Positions 26,017 to 34,141 of a stretch of 64,000 bases of DNA are shown here, in pieces (the first letter of the stretch is position 1; each line of letters opens with the position of its first letter). The position numbers and the translations under genes were made by a program. Under the pieces are notes generated by a model. The model saw only the letters and a program-made list of their open reading frames with translations. It did no database searches and was not told the origin of the DNA. Location: NCBI RefSeq assembly GCF_003833015.1, contig NZ_RJLQ01000019.1, forward strand, positions 1 to 64,000, read 5' to 3'. The stretch is from Clostridium sp. E02. GTDB taxonomy: Bacteria; Bacillota; Clostridia; Lachnospirales; Lachnospiraceae.

Positions 26017-27309
26017 TTATTTTTGCTCATAAAGAACTGCTCTTAACGTAAAAATTCCATTCTCCCCTACTGCATTTAAGGAGCCATGATATTTATTCGC
26101 CACTTTTTTCATAGAACGAATCCCCAGACCGTGAATTCCATCTCTTTTACTACTTTTTAATTCGCCTTCATCCTCTTTCCTGTAATCTCCTTGAAATCGG
26201 TTTTTCACATTCAAAAGAAAGCATCCCTTTTCATATTTCATTTCAACCCACATATCCCGTTCTGACTCTCCCACCGATTCCAATGCTTCTACTGCATTAT
26301 CAAACGCATTTCCCTGAAGGATACATAAATCAGTTTCTTTAATATTTAAATCCAAGGGAAGATTGATACTTGTTTTTAAATTAATCTTTCGATCATTCGC
26401 TTCTTTGCACAAGTGATTAACAAGCGCATCAATTACCAAATTTCCGGTTGTTCCTTCCCTGCGCCCTTTCTTTCCTGTCTCCCCAATCATCTGTGATAGA
26501 ATCTCCATCAACTTGTCTGTTTCTTCATATCGGGCTAGTTCATGAATATAAATTAGTTTTTGTTTTAGATCATGTCGTTTTGTGTGAAGCTCTACCACTT
26601 CCTCTTCTTCCAGATGTTTTTGCTCTTGAAGCAGGTCTAACTGTCTGACGTAATAGCGTTCATTCATCTTAACCTGTGCTTCCTCGATCCGTTGAAGGTA
26701 AGTTGGATAGATACATAAGTTTAAAAGAATCATTGCAACCGTACCAAGCATCAGCCATCCCAGAACTCGATCTGCTTGCTGTGTCGTTTGCTCCACCGTC
26801 ATAAAAAAAGCAATGTATACCGTCATGGCGGTCATCAAAGGCAAGATCAGTGAAATCACCTCGATACAAAGCTGATTTCCAATTTCTTTCTTTTTCATAT
26901 AATTACGGATTCCCCATACAAATGGTACCATCACTAGGTCAGACAGAATAAAAATAGTTCGGATTCCGTTATGATCTACCCCTATCAATAGTTGGAATCC
27001 CAGCAGGAAAAAAACCTCACATAGACCCCAAAGTACTGCAAACAAAAAGGTAAACGTAAACCGCTTCCAGACTGGATCCGTATAAGCCAAAAATCCTACC
27101 AATTCCATGGATACAAAGGAACCGAGTAAAAAAATACCCCAAGTCCCTGCAGTTACATTCATAGTTATGTACATCTGCGCAAAAAAGAAAAGCAACCACC
27201 CCGCTGCTCTTTGTCTTCCTTTGATTTCGATTAAAAATATACCCAGATATGTTTTTAGCAAAATAATACGAAACGAAGAAAAACAAATACTGACAATGAT
27301 TTGACTCAT
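26017..27309 (-). CDS. GHKL-family sensor kinase (AgrC/LytS-like two-component sensor)
   Basis: About 430 aa. The N-terminal half (to about residue 215) is six or seven hydrophobic helices. It is followed by a coiled linker (NERYYVRQLDLLQEQKHLEE) and a GHKL kinase core with His in TKRHDLKQK, N box GNAFDNAVEAL and G box HGLGIRSMKKV. This is the architecture of peptide-sensing AgrC/ComD-type kinases; the true ligand is unknown. An ATG at 27309 overlaps the response regulator stop as ATGA; a start 12 bases upstream (27321) is possible. No agrB or agrD gene is nearby. Confidence 0.88.
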   Translation of the reverse strand: MSQIIVSICFSSFRIILLKTYLGIFLIEIKGRQRAAGWLLFFFAQMYITMNVTAGTWGIFLLGSFVSMELVGFLAYTDPVWKRFTFTFLFAVLWGLCEVFFLLGFQLLIGVDHNGIRTIFILSDLVMVPFVWGIRNYMKKKEIGNQLCIEVISLILPLMTAMTVYIAFFMTVEQTTQQADRVLGWLMLGTVAMILLNLCIYPTYLQRIEEAQVKMNERYYVRQLDLLQEQKHLEEEEVVELHTKRHDLKQKLIYIHELARYEETDKLMEILSQMIGETGKKGRREGTTGNLVIDALVNHLCKEANDRKINLKTSINLPLDLNIKETDLCILQGNAFDNAVEALESVGESERDMWVEMKYEKGCFLLNVKNRFQGDYRKEDEGELKSSKRDGIHGLGIRSMKKVANKYHGSLNAVGENGIFTLRAVLYEQK

Positions 27310-28028
27310 ACATGGCACCATTCCATAGACTCATATAGGTTCTCTTCTACTTCTTTTCTCCTGCTTCGGCTTACTGGAAGGCAAGTTCCATCGGCCAGTT
27401 CAACAAAATCAGCAGAGCACCGGGCGATATAAAAATAATTAACCAAATACGATTTATGAATTCGAACAAAACGAACCCTTTGTTCTTTTAACTCTTCTTC
27501 CACAACTTCCAGACTCTTATAGAGACGGTAACGTCCACTTCCACTCTCAATTTCTGTCATTCTCCGTTTGCTCTCAAAATATTTTACTTCTGTTAACTTA
27601 ATCTTATAATCCGATCTATCATATCGGAACCGATAATACTGATCCTCTTTTTCTATCTGATTCAGAACGTGTTGAAACGTTTCTGTAAATTCATCCTCAT
27701 CAATTGGTTTCACTAAAAAACCAATGGGTGCTGAACGAAATGCTTCCTTCATAAAACTTTCATAAGATGTGACAAATATTAGTTGTACAGAGCGATCCAT
27801 ATCCCTGATGGTTTCTGCTGCTGTTAAACCATCTAGCCGCTCCATCCCAATATCCATAAAGATAAGATCAAAGTGCTTTCCCTCACTTACCTCTTTTACA
27901 ATTTCTTCTCCATCTATATAGGTTAAAATCTCCATACTAATACCTAGTCTCCGGCTGAGTTTACACAGACGCTTTTCCATTTCCCACAGCAGTAGACGGT
28001 CATCGTCGCAGATGCCAATTTCTAACAT
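27306..28028 (-). CDS. LytTR-family response regulator
   Basis: A 240-aa protein. The receiver domain (1-120) has CDDD at 7-10, phosphoacceptor Asp59 (LIFMDIGM), VTSYE and the Lys of LVKPID. The LytTR DNA-binding domain (about 138-238) contains YFESKRRMTEI, the family-typical FVRIHKSYLVNYFYI and LPVSRSRRKEVEE. LytTR proteins bind paired 9-bp direct repeats spaced by 12 bp, and two such elements flank this operon. The start at 28028 follows AGGAGG with 7 bases between. It is cotranscribed with the kinase through a 4-bp overlap. Confidence 0.93.
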   Translation of the reverse strand: MLEIGICDDDRLLLWEMEKRLCKLSRRLGISMEILTYIDGEEIVKEVSEGKHFDLIFMDIGMERLDGLTAAETIRDMDRSVQLIFVTSYESFMKEAFRSAPIGFLVKPIDEDEFTETFQHVLNQIEKEDQYYRFRYDRSDYKIKLTEVKYFESKRRMTEIESGSGRYRLYKSLEVVEEELKEQRVRFVRIHKSYLVNYFYIARCSADFVELADGTCLPVSRSRRKEVEENLYESMEWCHV

Positions 28029-28114
28029 GGCCATTCCTCCTACTATTTTGTAATCACTTATAGACAATTTCTTTGCGATTAAATCATATAACGAAATTCG
28101 TCATTTTTCAACCC

Positions 28115-28149
28115 AAGTGCCAAAATTATACATGATAAGTGCCAAAATT
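28115..28149. repeat. direct repeat in the promoter region of the LytTR operon
   Basis: AAGTGCCAAAATT occurs at 28115-28127 and again at 28137-28149, a 22-bp period. On the minus strand the copies flank a TATAAT (-10) that pairs with an upstream TTGCAA at 18-bp spacing. This looks like an operator around the promoter of the regulator-kinase operon, but not like the LytTR half-site. Confidence 0.5.
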
Positions 28150-28169
28150 TGCAAGGCTGGCTTAGCCCT

Positions 28170-28499
28170 CTATTCTTCTTTGACGATATGAATCACACCT
28201 CCGCAGACACAGGAAAGGACACTCGATTCAGAAAGAACCGGTTCTCCATTCAGCTGATTGTTTTTATCTTTGATCATCCAAGGGATTAAAACAACGGGAA
28301 CACAATTCTGAGGAGGTGTCATCCGCCTGCATGTTCCAAAAGAGGAAAGATTGCAGCCTGGTTTGTAGTCCATTACAGTTGCCTGGTTCTTCCCATTAAT
28401 TTCTGCCCCATGGCTTTTTGGTACTTTCAGCTTACACGTACCGTTTCCCATTGTACATTTTAAAAGGCAGCCATCGGCAGCCAGATTATTATCATTCAT
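28170..28499 (-). CDS. DUF4280 (PAAR-like) protein, orphan
   Basis: A 109-aa Cys-rich protein starting ADGCLLKCTMGNGTCKLKVP and ending SVLSCVCGGVIHIVKEE, the pattern of DUF4280, a PAAR-like family. Relatives form metal-bound tips of contractile injection machines or are fused or linked to toxins. No VgrG, LXG or toxin gene lies nearby, so its job here is unclear. No signal peptide is seen. The start at 28499 follows GAGGTG with 6 bases between. A LytTR element lies about 130 bp upstream, and the regulator itself is encoded 141 bp downstream on the same strand, so expression is probably under that system. Confidence 0.75.
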   Translation of the reverse strand: MNDNNLAADGCLLKCTMGNGTCKLKVPKSHGAEINGKNQATVMDYKPGCNLSSFGTCRRMTPPQNCVPVVLIPWMIKDKNNQLNGEPVLSESSVLSCVCGGVIHIVKEE

Positions 28500-28548
28500 T
28501 CTTTGCACCTCACATTCTTTCATGAAACATAATTAAAAAGTCCCAAAC

Positions 28549-28568
28549 TGCAAACAAATACGTTTGCA
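28549..28568 (-). promoter_or_regulatory. stem-loop in the DUF4280 leader
   Basis: TGCAAAC and GTTTGCA form a perfect 7-bp stem with a 6-base loop, inside the predicted 5' leader between the promoter and the ribosome binding site (28506-28511). Its role is unknown. Confidence 0.3.
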
Positions 28569-28593
28569 ATGCAGGGAATTATATTTCGAATAC

Positions 28594-28599
28594 AGTATA
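28594..28599 (-). promoter_or_regulatory. -10 box of the DUF4280 promoter
   Basis: TATACT on the minus strand, 28 bp downstream of the proximal LytTR half-site. The -35 region (AACAAT) is poor, consistent with activator dependence. Confidence 0.45.
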
Positions 28600-28627
28600 C
28601 AACTGATTTTACGAAAATTGTTCCTTG

Positions 28628-28664
28628 ATGTAAAAAATAACAGGTTAAATGTAACTTTTGGTAA
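28628..28664 (-). promoter_or_regulatory. LytTR-type regulator binding element, copy B
   Basis: Minus strand: GTTACAT (28655-28649) and TTTACAT (28634-28628), 21 bp apart. The element starts with the same TTACCAAAAGTTACAT as copy A and shares GTTATTT before the second half-site. It is positioned upstream of the DUF4280 gene. Confidence 0.7.
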
Positions 28665-28739
28665 TATATTTACTATTTTATCCCTTGCTTATAGATATTT
28701 AAAACCAGTTTTTTGAGTGATGAAAAATTTTTACATTAC

Positions 28740-28785
28740 AAAAGCAGGTGCATTGTTTGTAGAATCAAACAATGCACCTGCTTTT
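28740..28785 (-). terminator. terminator of the GGDEF/HD-GYP gene
   Basis: A perfect 20-bp inverted repeat (AAAAGCAGGTGCATTGTTTG and its complement) with a 6-base loop, ending in TTTT, 11 bp past the stop. It separates this gene from the LytTR module. Confidence 0.85.
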
Positions 28786-28795
28786 ATGTTTTACT

Positions 28796-30445
28796 TCAAC
28801 TTACTTCATTAATTACCTTATCTATAAATATTTTTACCCACTCCTTACAAAACTGGGTTCCAGCTCCCCTCTCTAATTCACAGACTGCCTGTTCTTTGGG
28901 CAAAGCATGCCGGTAACTTCGTTCACTAATCATGGCATCATAAGCATCTGCGATGGCTATAATCCTTGACTGCACCGGTATCTGTGTTCCTTTTAGTCCT
29001 TTGGGATAGCCACTTCCATCCCAGTGTTCGTGATGGGCAAGAACATAATCTGCCATTTCAGATAAGTCATTCACTGTACTTAATATCCGATAGCCAATTT
29101 CTGGGTGCTTTTTTATCTCTATCCATTCGTTTTTATCTAATTTTCCGTTCTTGTTTAAAATCCCTTCTTCAATGGCAACCTTACCAATGTCGTGCAACAG
29201 ACCAACGGTTTTTAATTCCTTGATCTCATCTTCTGGAAAACCAAGAGCCGTTCCCATTTTTTCACAAAGATTTGACACCCGAAGCGAATGTTCTTCCTCT
29301 CTGGGATTTTTCTCATGCAGAGTGGTCATTATCGTATAGATCGCTTTTCCCCTCATACTTGGACTCTCCAAAAGTTTCCTTCGATGCATAAAGTCTTCGG
29401 CATTTTTCAGGCTTTTTATCATAGGATCCTCCTTACTGTTTTTCAAACTGTATCCAAAGGAAAGAGAAAGCGCTACTTGATTGATCGATCTTTTTTTTGC
29501 AGATTCACTGAGTACGTTGATTTTCTCCCTGACTTCATGTTCCAAAGTATTCGGGGAAAGCAAAACGAATTCATCTCCTCCAAGTCTGCATACCACATCG
29601 GTTTCCCCACGTCCTTCTATAAGAACCTGCGCTGCTGACTGGATCAATTGATCCCCTGCTGCAACTCCAAACGAATCATTGATTAACTTCAATCCATTGA
29701 TATCCGCTATCGTTATCCCCAGTGGATAATAAGATTTTTGATCCAGTTGTATGAGCATTTTTTCAAAATATTTTCGATTGTAAAGTCCAGTTAAAGGATC
29801 ATGATAATTTAGATAGTTCAGGCGATCTTTCGTCAGCTTTTGACTTGTAATATCATTTAAGATAAAAACCAGCTGATGGGGTTTGGAGCAAAACCCAGTT
29901 ACCTCATAATACCTCTTGGTTTCTTTTAAAAACCACTCAAATTTTACAGGCTTCCCAGTTCCTAACGGTTCTTTGAGTTGATCCACAAATTCCGGTTCCA
30001 CCTTTTTATGTATTTCACTGAATGTTTGATTTAACATAACTTTTTCTTTGAAACCACCCATTTTTACATACCTTTGGTTTCCTTCAATGAGACGGTAATC
30101 CTCAAGTGAATCTTTATCCCTGCCTTCATAAACTGCGATTCCAACCTGCATATGCTGAATGATGGAACGATATCTGCCTTCTATTGTCTCATTCTTCTTT
30201 CTATGTGCATTTAAGAAATAACAAAGCACAAAAAAGATGCTAATTATAGAAAGGCTACCCAACCATTTATTGATCTGTATCCTAAGATGAGGAGCAAAGT
30301 CATTACTCTTTGTCAATCCATTCCATACACAAAGGGATGCAATTCCAAATAGAAATGGAATCAGACAGTAAGTTAATCCATTCAGTATGTTTTTCTTCTT
30401 TACATTACCAAACACATATGTATTTTCTCTCAGCATTTTCCCCAC
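28796..30445 (-). CDS. membrane GGDEF and HD-GYP cyclic-di-GMP protein
   Basis: A 549-aa signalling protein with two N-terminal TM helices (about 22-45 and 60-80), a PAS-like sensor domain (about 90-190), a GGDEF diguanylate cyclase domain (about 205-360, intact GGDEF in CRLGGDEFVLL) and a C-terminal HD-GYP phosphodiesterase (about 370-540, with HSLRVSNL, LLHDIGKVAI and HHEHWDGSGYPKG). Both catalytic signatures are intact, so the protein could make and break cyclic-di-GMP depending on signal. The likely start is GTG at 30445, 7 bases after GGAGG; an upstream in-frame ATG (30481) lacks a ribosome binding site. Confidence 0.92.
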   Translation of the reverse strand: MGKMLRENTYVFGNVKKKNILNGLTYCLIPFLFGIASLCVWNGLTKSNDFAPHLRIQINKWLGSLSIISIFFVLCYFLNAHRKKNETIEGRYRSIIQHMQVGIAVYEGRDKDSLEDYRLIEGNQRYVKMGGFKEKVMLNQTFSEIHKKVEPEFVDQLKEPLGTGKPVKFEWFLKETKRYYEVTGFCSKPHQLVFILNDITSQKLTKDRLNYLNYHDPLTGLYNRKYFEKMLIQLDQKSYYPLGITIADINGLKLINDSFGVAAGDQLIQSAAQVLIEGRGETDVVCRLGGDEFVLLSPNTLEHEVREKINVLSESAKKRSINQVALSLSFGYSLKNSKEDPMIKSLKNAEDFMHRRKLLESPSMRGKAIYTIMTTLHEKNPREEEHSLRVSNLCEKMGTALGFPEDEIKELKTVGLLHDIGKVAIEEGILNKNGKLDKNEWIEIKKHPEIGYRILSTVNDLSEMADYVLAHHEHWDGSGYPKGLKGTQIPVQSRIIAIADAYDAMISERSYRHALPKEQAVCELERGAGTQFCKEWVKIFIDKVINEVS

Positions 30446-30512
30446 AAAAGTCCCTCCTTTGCTCCCCTTATTATACACCATTTTGGTGTGTTAAAAATAA
30501 AAAACTTTTATT

Positions 30513-31364
30513 TTATTTTAAGTTTTTATCTAAAGTAAACCCTTTCCCTCTTACTTCCCGGATTCCGTTCATAATAATAAATGCTTTGGGATCTATCTCC
30601 TGCACATACTGGTTTAACTGATTCATTTCTCGGTTAGGTAGTATACATAAAATGGCCTTTTGATCCAACCGCTCAAACCCCGTCTGAATCTGCAAAAAGG
30701 TAGAACCCCGATCCATATCTTTTTGAATCACAGAATTAATCCGTTCATACTCTTTGCTTAAAATCAACACTTGTACCTCACCAGCCCCATAAAGCAGTAC
30801 CTGATTTAAAACAATGGAAGTCAACAACACGGATAAGATCCCATATAGTATTTGCTCCGTGTTTGAAAAAAACATTTGAATGAGTAAAACAGTGAAATCC
30901 AGACAGTACATCCCAAGTGCAATGGGCAAATGAAATTTTTTATGAAGCACCAAAGGAGGGATGTCCATTCCTCCGGTAGAGCCGCCAAGGCGCATCACAA
31001 TCCCAAGTCCAAGACCGGTCAGCATTCCACCAAACAAGGCTGCTAACAAACGGTCATTTGTCAAATGCTTTAACATCTCTATTTTTAGAAACACATTTAA
31101 ATAAAAGGGAAACAAAAAGGTGCTGATAAGTGTTGTAAATGCAAAGGATTTTCCCAAAGCCAAGAAACCAAGTAGGAACATGATGACATTGATCGCTGCA
31201 ACGACAATCGACATGTTTACATGGAAAAAATACTCCACACTTCTTGCAATACCGGCGCTGCCCCCTACCAAAAAGTGATTTGGGATAGAAAACGCTGATA
31301 TTCCAAATGCTAAAACAGCATTTCCTACTGCGATTCCCAAGATAGTAAGTATTTTTCTACTCAT
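30513..31364 (-). CDS. YitT family membrane protein
   Basis: A 283-aa protein with about five or six N-terminal TM helices (GGSAGIARSVEYFF, GGMLTGLGLGIVMRLGGSTGGMD are family segments) and a C-terminal cytoplasmic DUF2179 domain (about 205-280, ending PKAFIIMNGIREVRGKGF). Function is not established for the family. The start at 31364 follows CGGAGG; a longer frame to 31439 overlaps the sulfotransferase gene and is rejected. It lies 46 bp behind the sulfotransferase gene and may be cotranscribed with it. Confidence 0.88.
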   Translation of the reverse strand: MSRKILTILGIAVGNAVLAFGISAFSIPNHFLVGGSAGIARSVEYFFHVNMSIVVAAINVIMFLLGFLALGKSFAFTTLISTFLFPFYLNVFLKIEMLKHLTNDRLLAALFGGMLTGLGLGIVMRLGGSTGGMDIPPLVLHKKFHLPIALGMYCLDFTVLLIQMFFSNTEQILYGILSVLLTSIVLNQVLLYGAGEVQVLILSKEYERINSVIQKDMDRGSTFLQIQTGFERLDQKAILCILPNREMNQLNQYVQEIDPKAFIIMNGIREVRGKGFTLDKNLK

Positions 31365-31410
31365 TCGTTCTGCCTCCGTTTCAATTCCCGTGAACCACAT
31401 CGGTTCATTC

Positions 31411-33297
31411 TTAAATTCTGATCTGAATCCCTGTTTCATATTTTATATCATCTATAATTACTCGTACGTCAAATACGCCACAGAGTCCTTCTTTATCAAC
31501 ATTTAATGTTACTTCCCGATCATCTTTGGGAAGAAATGTACCAGAACACATAGCCAAAAAGCGTTTGGCACTTGTAGAGATGAAGTAACGGTGAATTTCC
31601 TCTGGATCATCTGCTTTCTCTAGCTGGAACATAACTAACTGTCCCTTTTTAAATTTTGCCTTAAACAAAATTCTGTCATCTTCCTCGGTTAGTTTTGCCA
31701 TACACCAAGAAGGAAGCAGTTCTCCAGTAGCCGTAGCTGGTACCTCTGTCTCGAATTCTCCAGTTACTCCAAGACTTCCAACCACTCTTCCAAGCCCGAA
31801 TGTTTCATGAGTCTCATCTTTATAAAGTTTCATCTTTTCCGCTCGATAATAGTTAGAAGGAAGATGCATTTCATAAACAACTTCTCCTTCCATTACTTCT
31901 ACCGTAATGCTCTTTAGAGTACATTCAGAATCGTCCAAATTCATATAAACCGGAAGCTCCTCACAGGTGACCCCGTGGTTATATCCCATTCCCCCAGAAT
32001 GAACCAGATAATGCCCATCCCTGTAATATTCCACATTGGATATATAAGAGGAAAAGAAATCATTCTTTCTCTCTTTCCCAAACTGCCAGATTTGTTTTAT
32101 GGTTCTATTCTCCGTATCAATGCGGTAACGGACTCCTCTTGAAAAATTATCTTGATTGAGCCGGTAACATTCTTTTTCTTTTCCACGCCAGTGCCCGTTA
32201 TCAAACAACATAATATCCCCATCCGGAAGCATCATACAGGCATGCTGCTCATACTGCCAGTCAAATTCCTCCTGATTTACAGGTGTAAAGAAATATTTTT
32301 CTACCATATCAGCCGGCCATCCAGTTGGATCACCTAAGATCCAGTTTAGGTTTCCTGTCTCAAAATCGATATTAATAACCACATCCTGATGCCTTCCAGA
32401 AAGTGTTATGGAATGCGTCCGTTTGTCATACCAGATTGCATTGTTATGAAACCAATCATGTTCGGACCAACTTCCTGACTTTCCGGCAGTTTGTGGAAGA
32501 ACCTTCTTAAAATCCCAGGTTTTTAAGATTGCTCCTGTGTTCCGATCTACTAAAACACATTCATCCTCTGTTGTCTTGGCATTCTTTTCCTGCGTAAGAA
32601 TTAGCAGATTCCCATCTTCCATCTCAAACTGATCATGATGGTATCCACCTGGAATCCGGTATTCCGTATAAAGTTTTCCAACAAGATCCATTTCACAAAC
32701 CCCAGCAGTGTAATAGGGCATGTCCAAAAGCCGGTTGGAACCAATGAGAATGTGACCATTTTTTGCCTGTTTTAAATCAAAGATAAAAGGCTCCACCAGA
32801 TGCCATCTACAGTCTCCATGGTAGTCATACCCACCCGCTAAAGAATCTCCTGCCGGTGTAACAAACATCAACTGTCCATCCATATACTCGCTGGTCGTGC
32901 GAATATAATCCGCCTGATAAGGCATGTCTTTGATTGATTCTGTCTGAATGGTGACACTATGACATCCCCCTTTGGATAGAGAGATCATAACCGTATTATT
33001 GTATTCTGGATACAAACCCAATACTGGCAGTATATGTGTCTTAGACGCCTTGAATGTATGGGTGATGTCCCCTTTTGTTTCCTTTCCTTTTACGGTAATT
33101 GTCACAGCCTGTTCTTCCTCTGTTTCAAACAAAATCATGGAAGTAAGAGGATTGACAAAATAGGGATTAATCACCACATAAGGATGTTGATACGTATACA
33201 TCCCTTTCTTTAATTCTTTTTCCATCGCCTGTTCCCGTTCCTGCTGGCGTATAATTAGGTGATTAATTCGTTCATAATCAATTCTATTGTTATTCAT
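31411..33297 (-). CDS. arylsulfate sulfotransferase (AssT family), no signal peptide
   Basis: A 628-aa member of the PAPS-independent aryl-sulfate sulfotransferase family, which moves sulfate from one phenol to another. An N-terminal small beta domain is followed by a beta-propeller containing the candidate active-site histidines: YHHDQFEM near 240, SEHDWFHNNAIWYD near 290, YEQHACMMLPDGDIMLFDNG near 365 and HSGGMGYNHGV near 440. E. coli AssT is periplasmic, but no export signal is visible here, so this one is probably cytosolic or unconventionally exported. AGGAGG precedes the ATG. A Crp-type regulator gene is divergent, suggesting local control. Confidence 0.88.
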   Translation of the reverse strand: MNNNRIDYERINHLIIRQQEREQAMEKELKKGMYTYQHPYVVINPYFVNPLTSMILFETEEEQAVTITVKGKETKGDITHTFKASKTHILPVLGLYPEYNNTVMISLSKGGCHSVTIQTESIKDMPYQADYIRTTSEYMDGQLMFVTPAGDSLAGGYDYHGDCRWHLVEPFIFDLKQAKNGHILIGSNRLLDMPYYTAGVCEMDLVGKLYTEYRIPGGYHHDQFEMEDGNLLILTQEKNAKTTEDECVLVDRNTGAILKTWDFKKVLPQTAGKSGSWSEHDWFHNNAIWYDKRTHSITLSGRHQDVVINIDFETGNLNWILGDPTGWPADMVEKYFFTPVNQEEFDWQYEQHACMMLPDGDIMLFDNGHWRGKEKECYRLNQDNFSRGVRYRIDTENRTIKQIWQFGKERKNDFFSSYISNVEYYRDGHYLVHSGGMGYNHGVTCEELPVYMNLDDSECTLKSITVEVMEGEVVYEMHLPSNYYRAEKMKLYKDETHETFGLGRVVGSLGVTGEFETEVPATATGELLPSWCMAKLTEEDDRILFKAKFKKGQLVMFQLEKADDPEEIHRYFISTSAKRFLAMCSGTFLPKDDREVTLNVDKEGLCGVFDVRVIIDDIKYETGIQIRI

Positions 33298-33451
33298 TGT
33301 CGCTCCTCCTGCTACTGTTTTTTAAGTATATCTATTTTACTCCCATTTACTCCCACTAAAAAATATCTATTGATACCATTTTTTCCCTGTTTCGACATTT
33401 TTAACATTAGACTTTCTATCATCTGACATTTATGGTATAATTTTTGCAGAA

Positions 33452-33466
33452 TTAGTGCAATTTTAA
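33452..33466 (+). promoter_or_regulatory. ribosome binding site region of the Crp-type regulator
   Basis: AAGGGGG lies a few bases before the ATG at 33476. A TGGTATAAT extended -10 occurs upstream, near 33431-33440, in the 178-bp divergent region shared with the sulfotransferase gene. Confidence 0.4.
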
Positions 33467-33475
33467 GGGGGTAGT

Positions 33476-34129
33476 ATGAATTTAGATGAAACATTTCTAA
33501 CCACGCTTCGTGGTCTCGGCACTTTAATCCATGCAAAAAAGCACGATTGCCTTTACAACCGTGCTCATAGAGACAATTATGTTTATTGTCTAGAAGATGG
33601 GCTATGTGCCCTTCACAGTATATCTGCCAGTGGCAAGGAGCGGATCTACCAGTACTTTCTTCCAGGAGATTTTGTTGGGTTTATCCCTGCCTACCGGCCT
33701 TATTATCCAGACGATACCTTTTATGCTTTTTCCATTACTGCAAAATCAGCCTGTACCTTGTATCAGATTCCGTATCCGGTCTTCATCAACTTTATGGAGA
33801 CGCATCCAGAGTTCTATCGGTGCCTTTTTGAAGCGACGGTTACTCATTATGATAATGCCTTAAAGCATTGTTATACCTTACAAGATGGAGATAATTTTAT
33901 CAGTCTCTGTCAGGCTTTGATTGAACTTGCGGAGTATGATACCACAGAATATAGGATTCACAAGGACTTTTCTTATAGTGAAATCGCCAGTTACTTAGGA
34001 ATTCATACGATTACAGTCACACGCATGATGGGGCGATTAAAAGAGATGGGTATCATAGCAAAATCTGGACATTTCACGATTATTTTGGATATGGACAGGC
34101 TATCTCGTATTTCCCGAGGAGAAGTATAA
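33476..34129 (+). CDS. Crp/Fnr family transcription regulator
   Basis: A 217-aa protein with an N-terminal cyclic-nucleotide-binding-type beta roll (about 15-125, including YCLEDGLCALHSISASGKERIY and FLPGDFVGF) and a C-terminal winged helix (about 145-210, with YSEIASYLGIHTITVTRMMGRL as the DNA-binding helices). There is no Cys cluster like that of Fnr, so oxygen sensing through Fe-S is unlikely; the effector is unknown. Divergent from the sulfotransferase gene, whose expression it may control. Confidence 0.88.
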   Translation: MNLDETFLTTLRGLGTLIHAKKHDCLYNRAHRDNYVYCLEDGLCALHSISASGKERIYQYFLPGDFVGFIPAYRPYYPDDTFYAFSITAKSACTLYQIPYPVFINFMETHPEFYRCLFEATVTHYDNALKHCYTLQDGDNFISLCQALIELAEYDTTEYRIHKDFSYSEIASYLGIHTITVTRMMGRLKEMGIIAKSGHFTIILDMDRLSRISRGEV

Positions 34130-34141
34130 TCTCCTCTCCGG

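Noticed and set aside
28100-28149. Sigma-54 promoter suggested by TGGCAC repeats
   Set aside because: The -12 element would read TTGAA rather than TTGCA, no sigma-54 activator is nearby, and a TTGCAA-18-TATAAT promoter fits better.
31365-31439. Longer start for the YitT protein overlapping the sulfotransferase gene
   Set aside because: The ribosome binding site CGGAGG places the start at 31364, and the longer frame has none.
34110-34140. Terminator between the Crp-type regulator and the flavin-reductase-like gene
   Set aside because: The 7-bp GAGGAGA/TCTCCTC hairpin overlaps the stop codon and has no T-run; too weak to list as a terminator.
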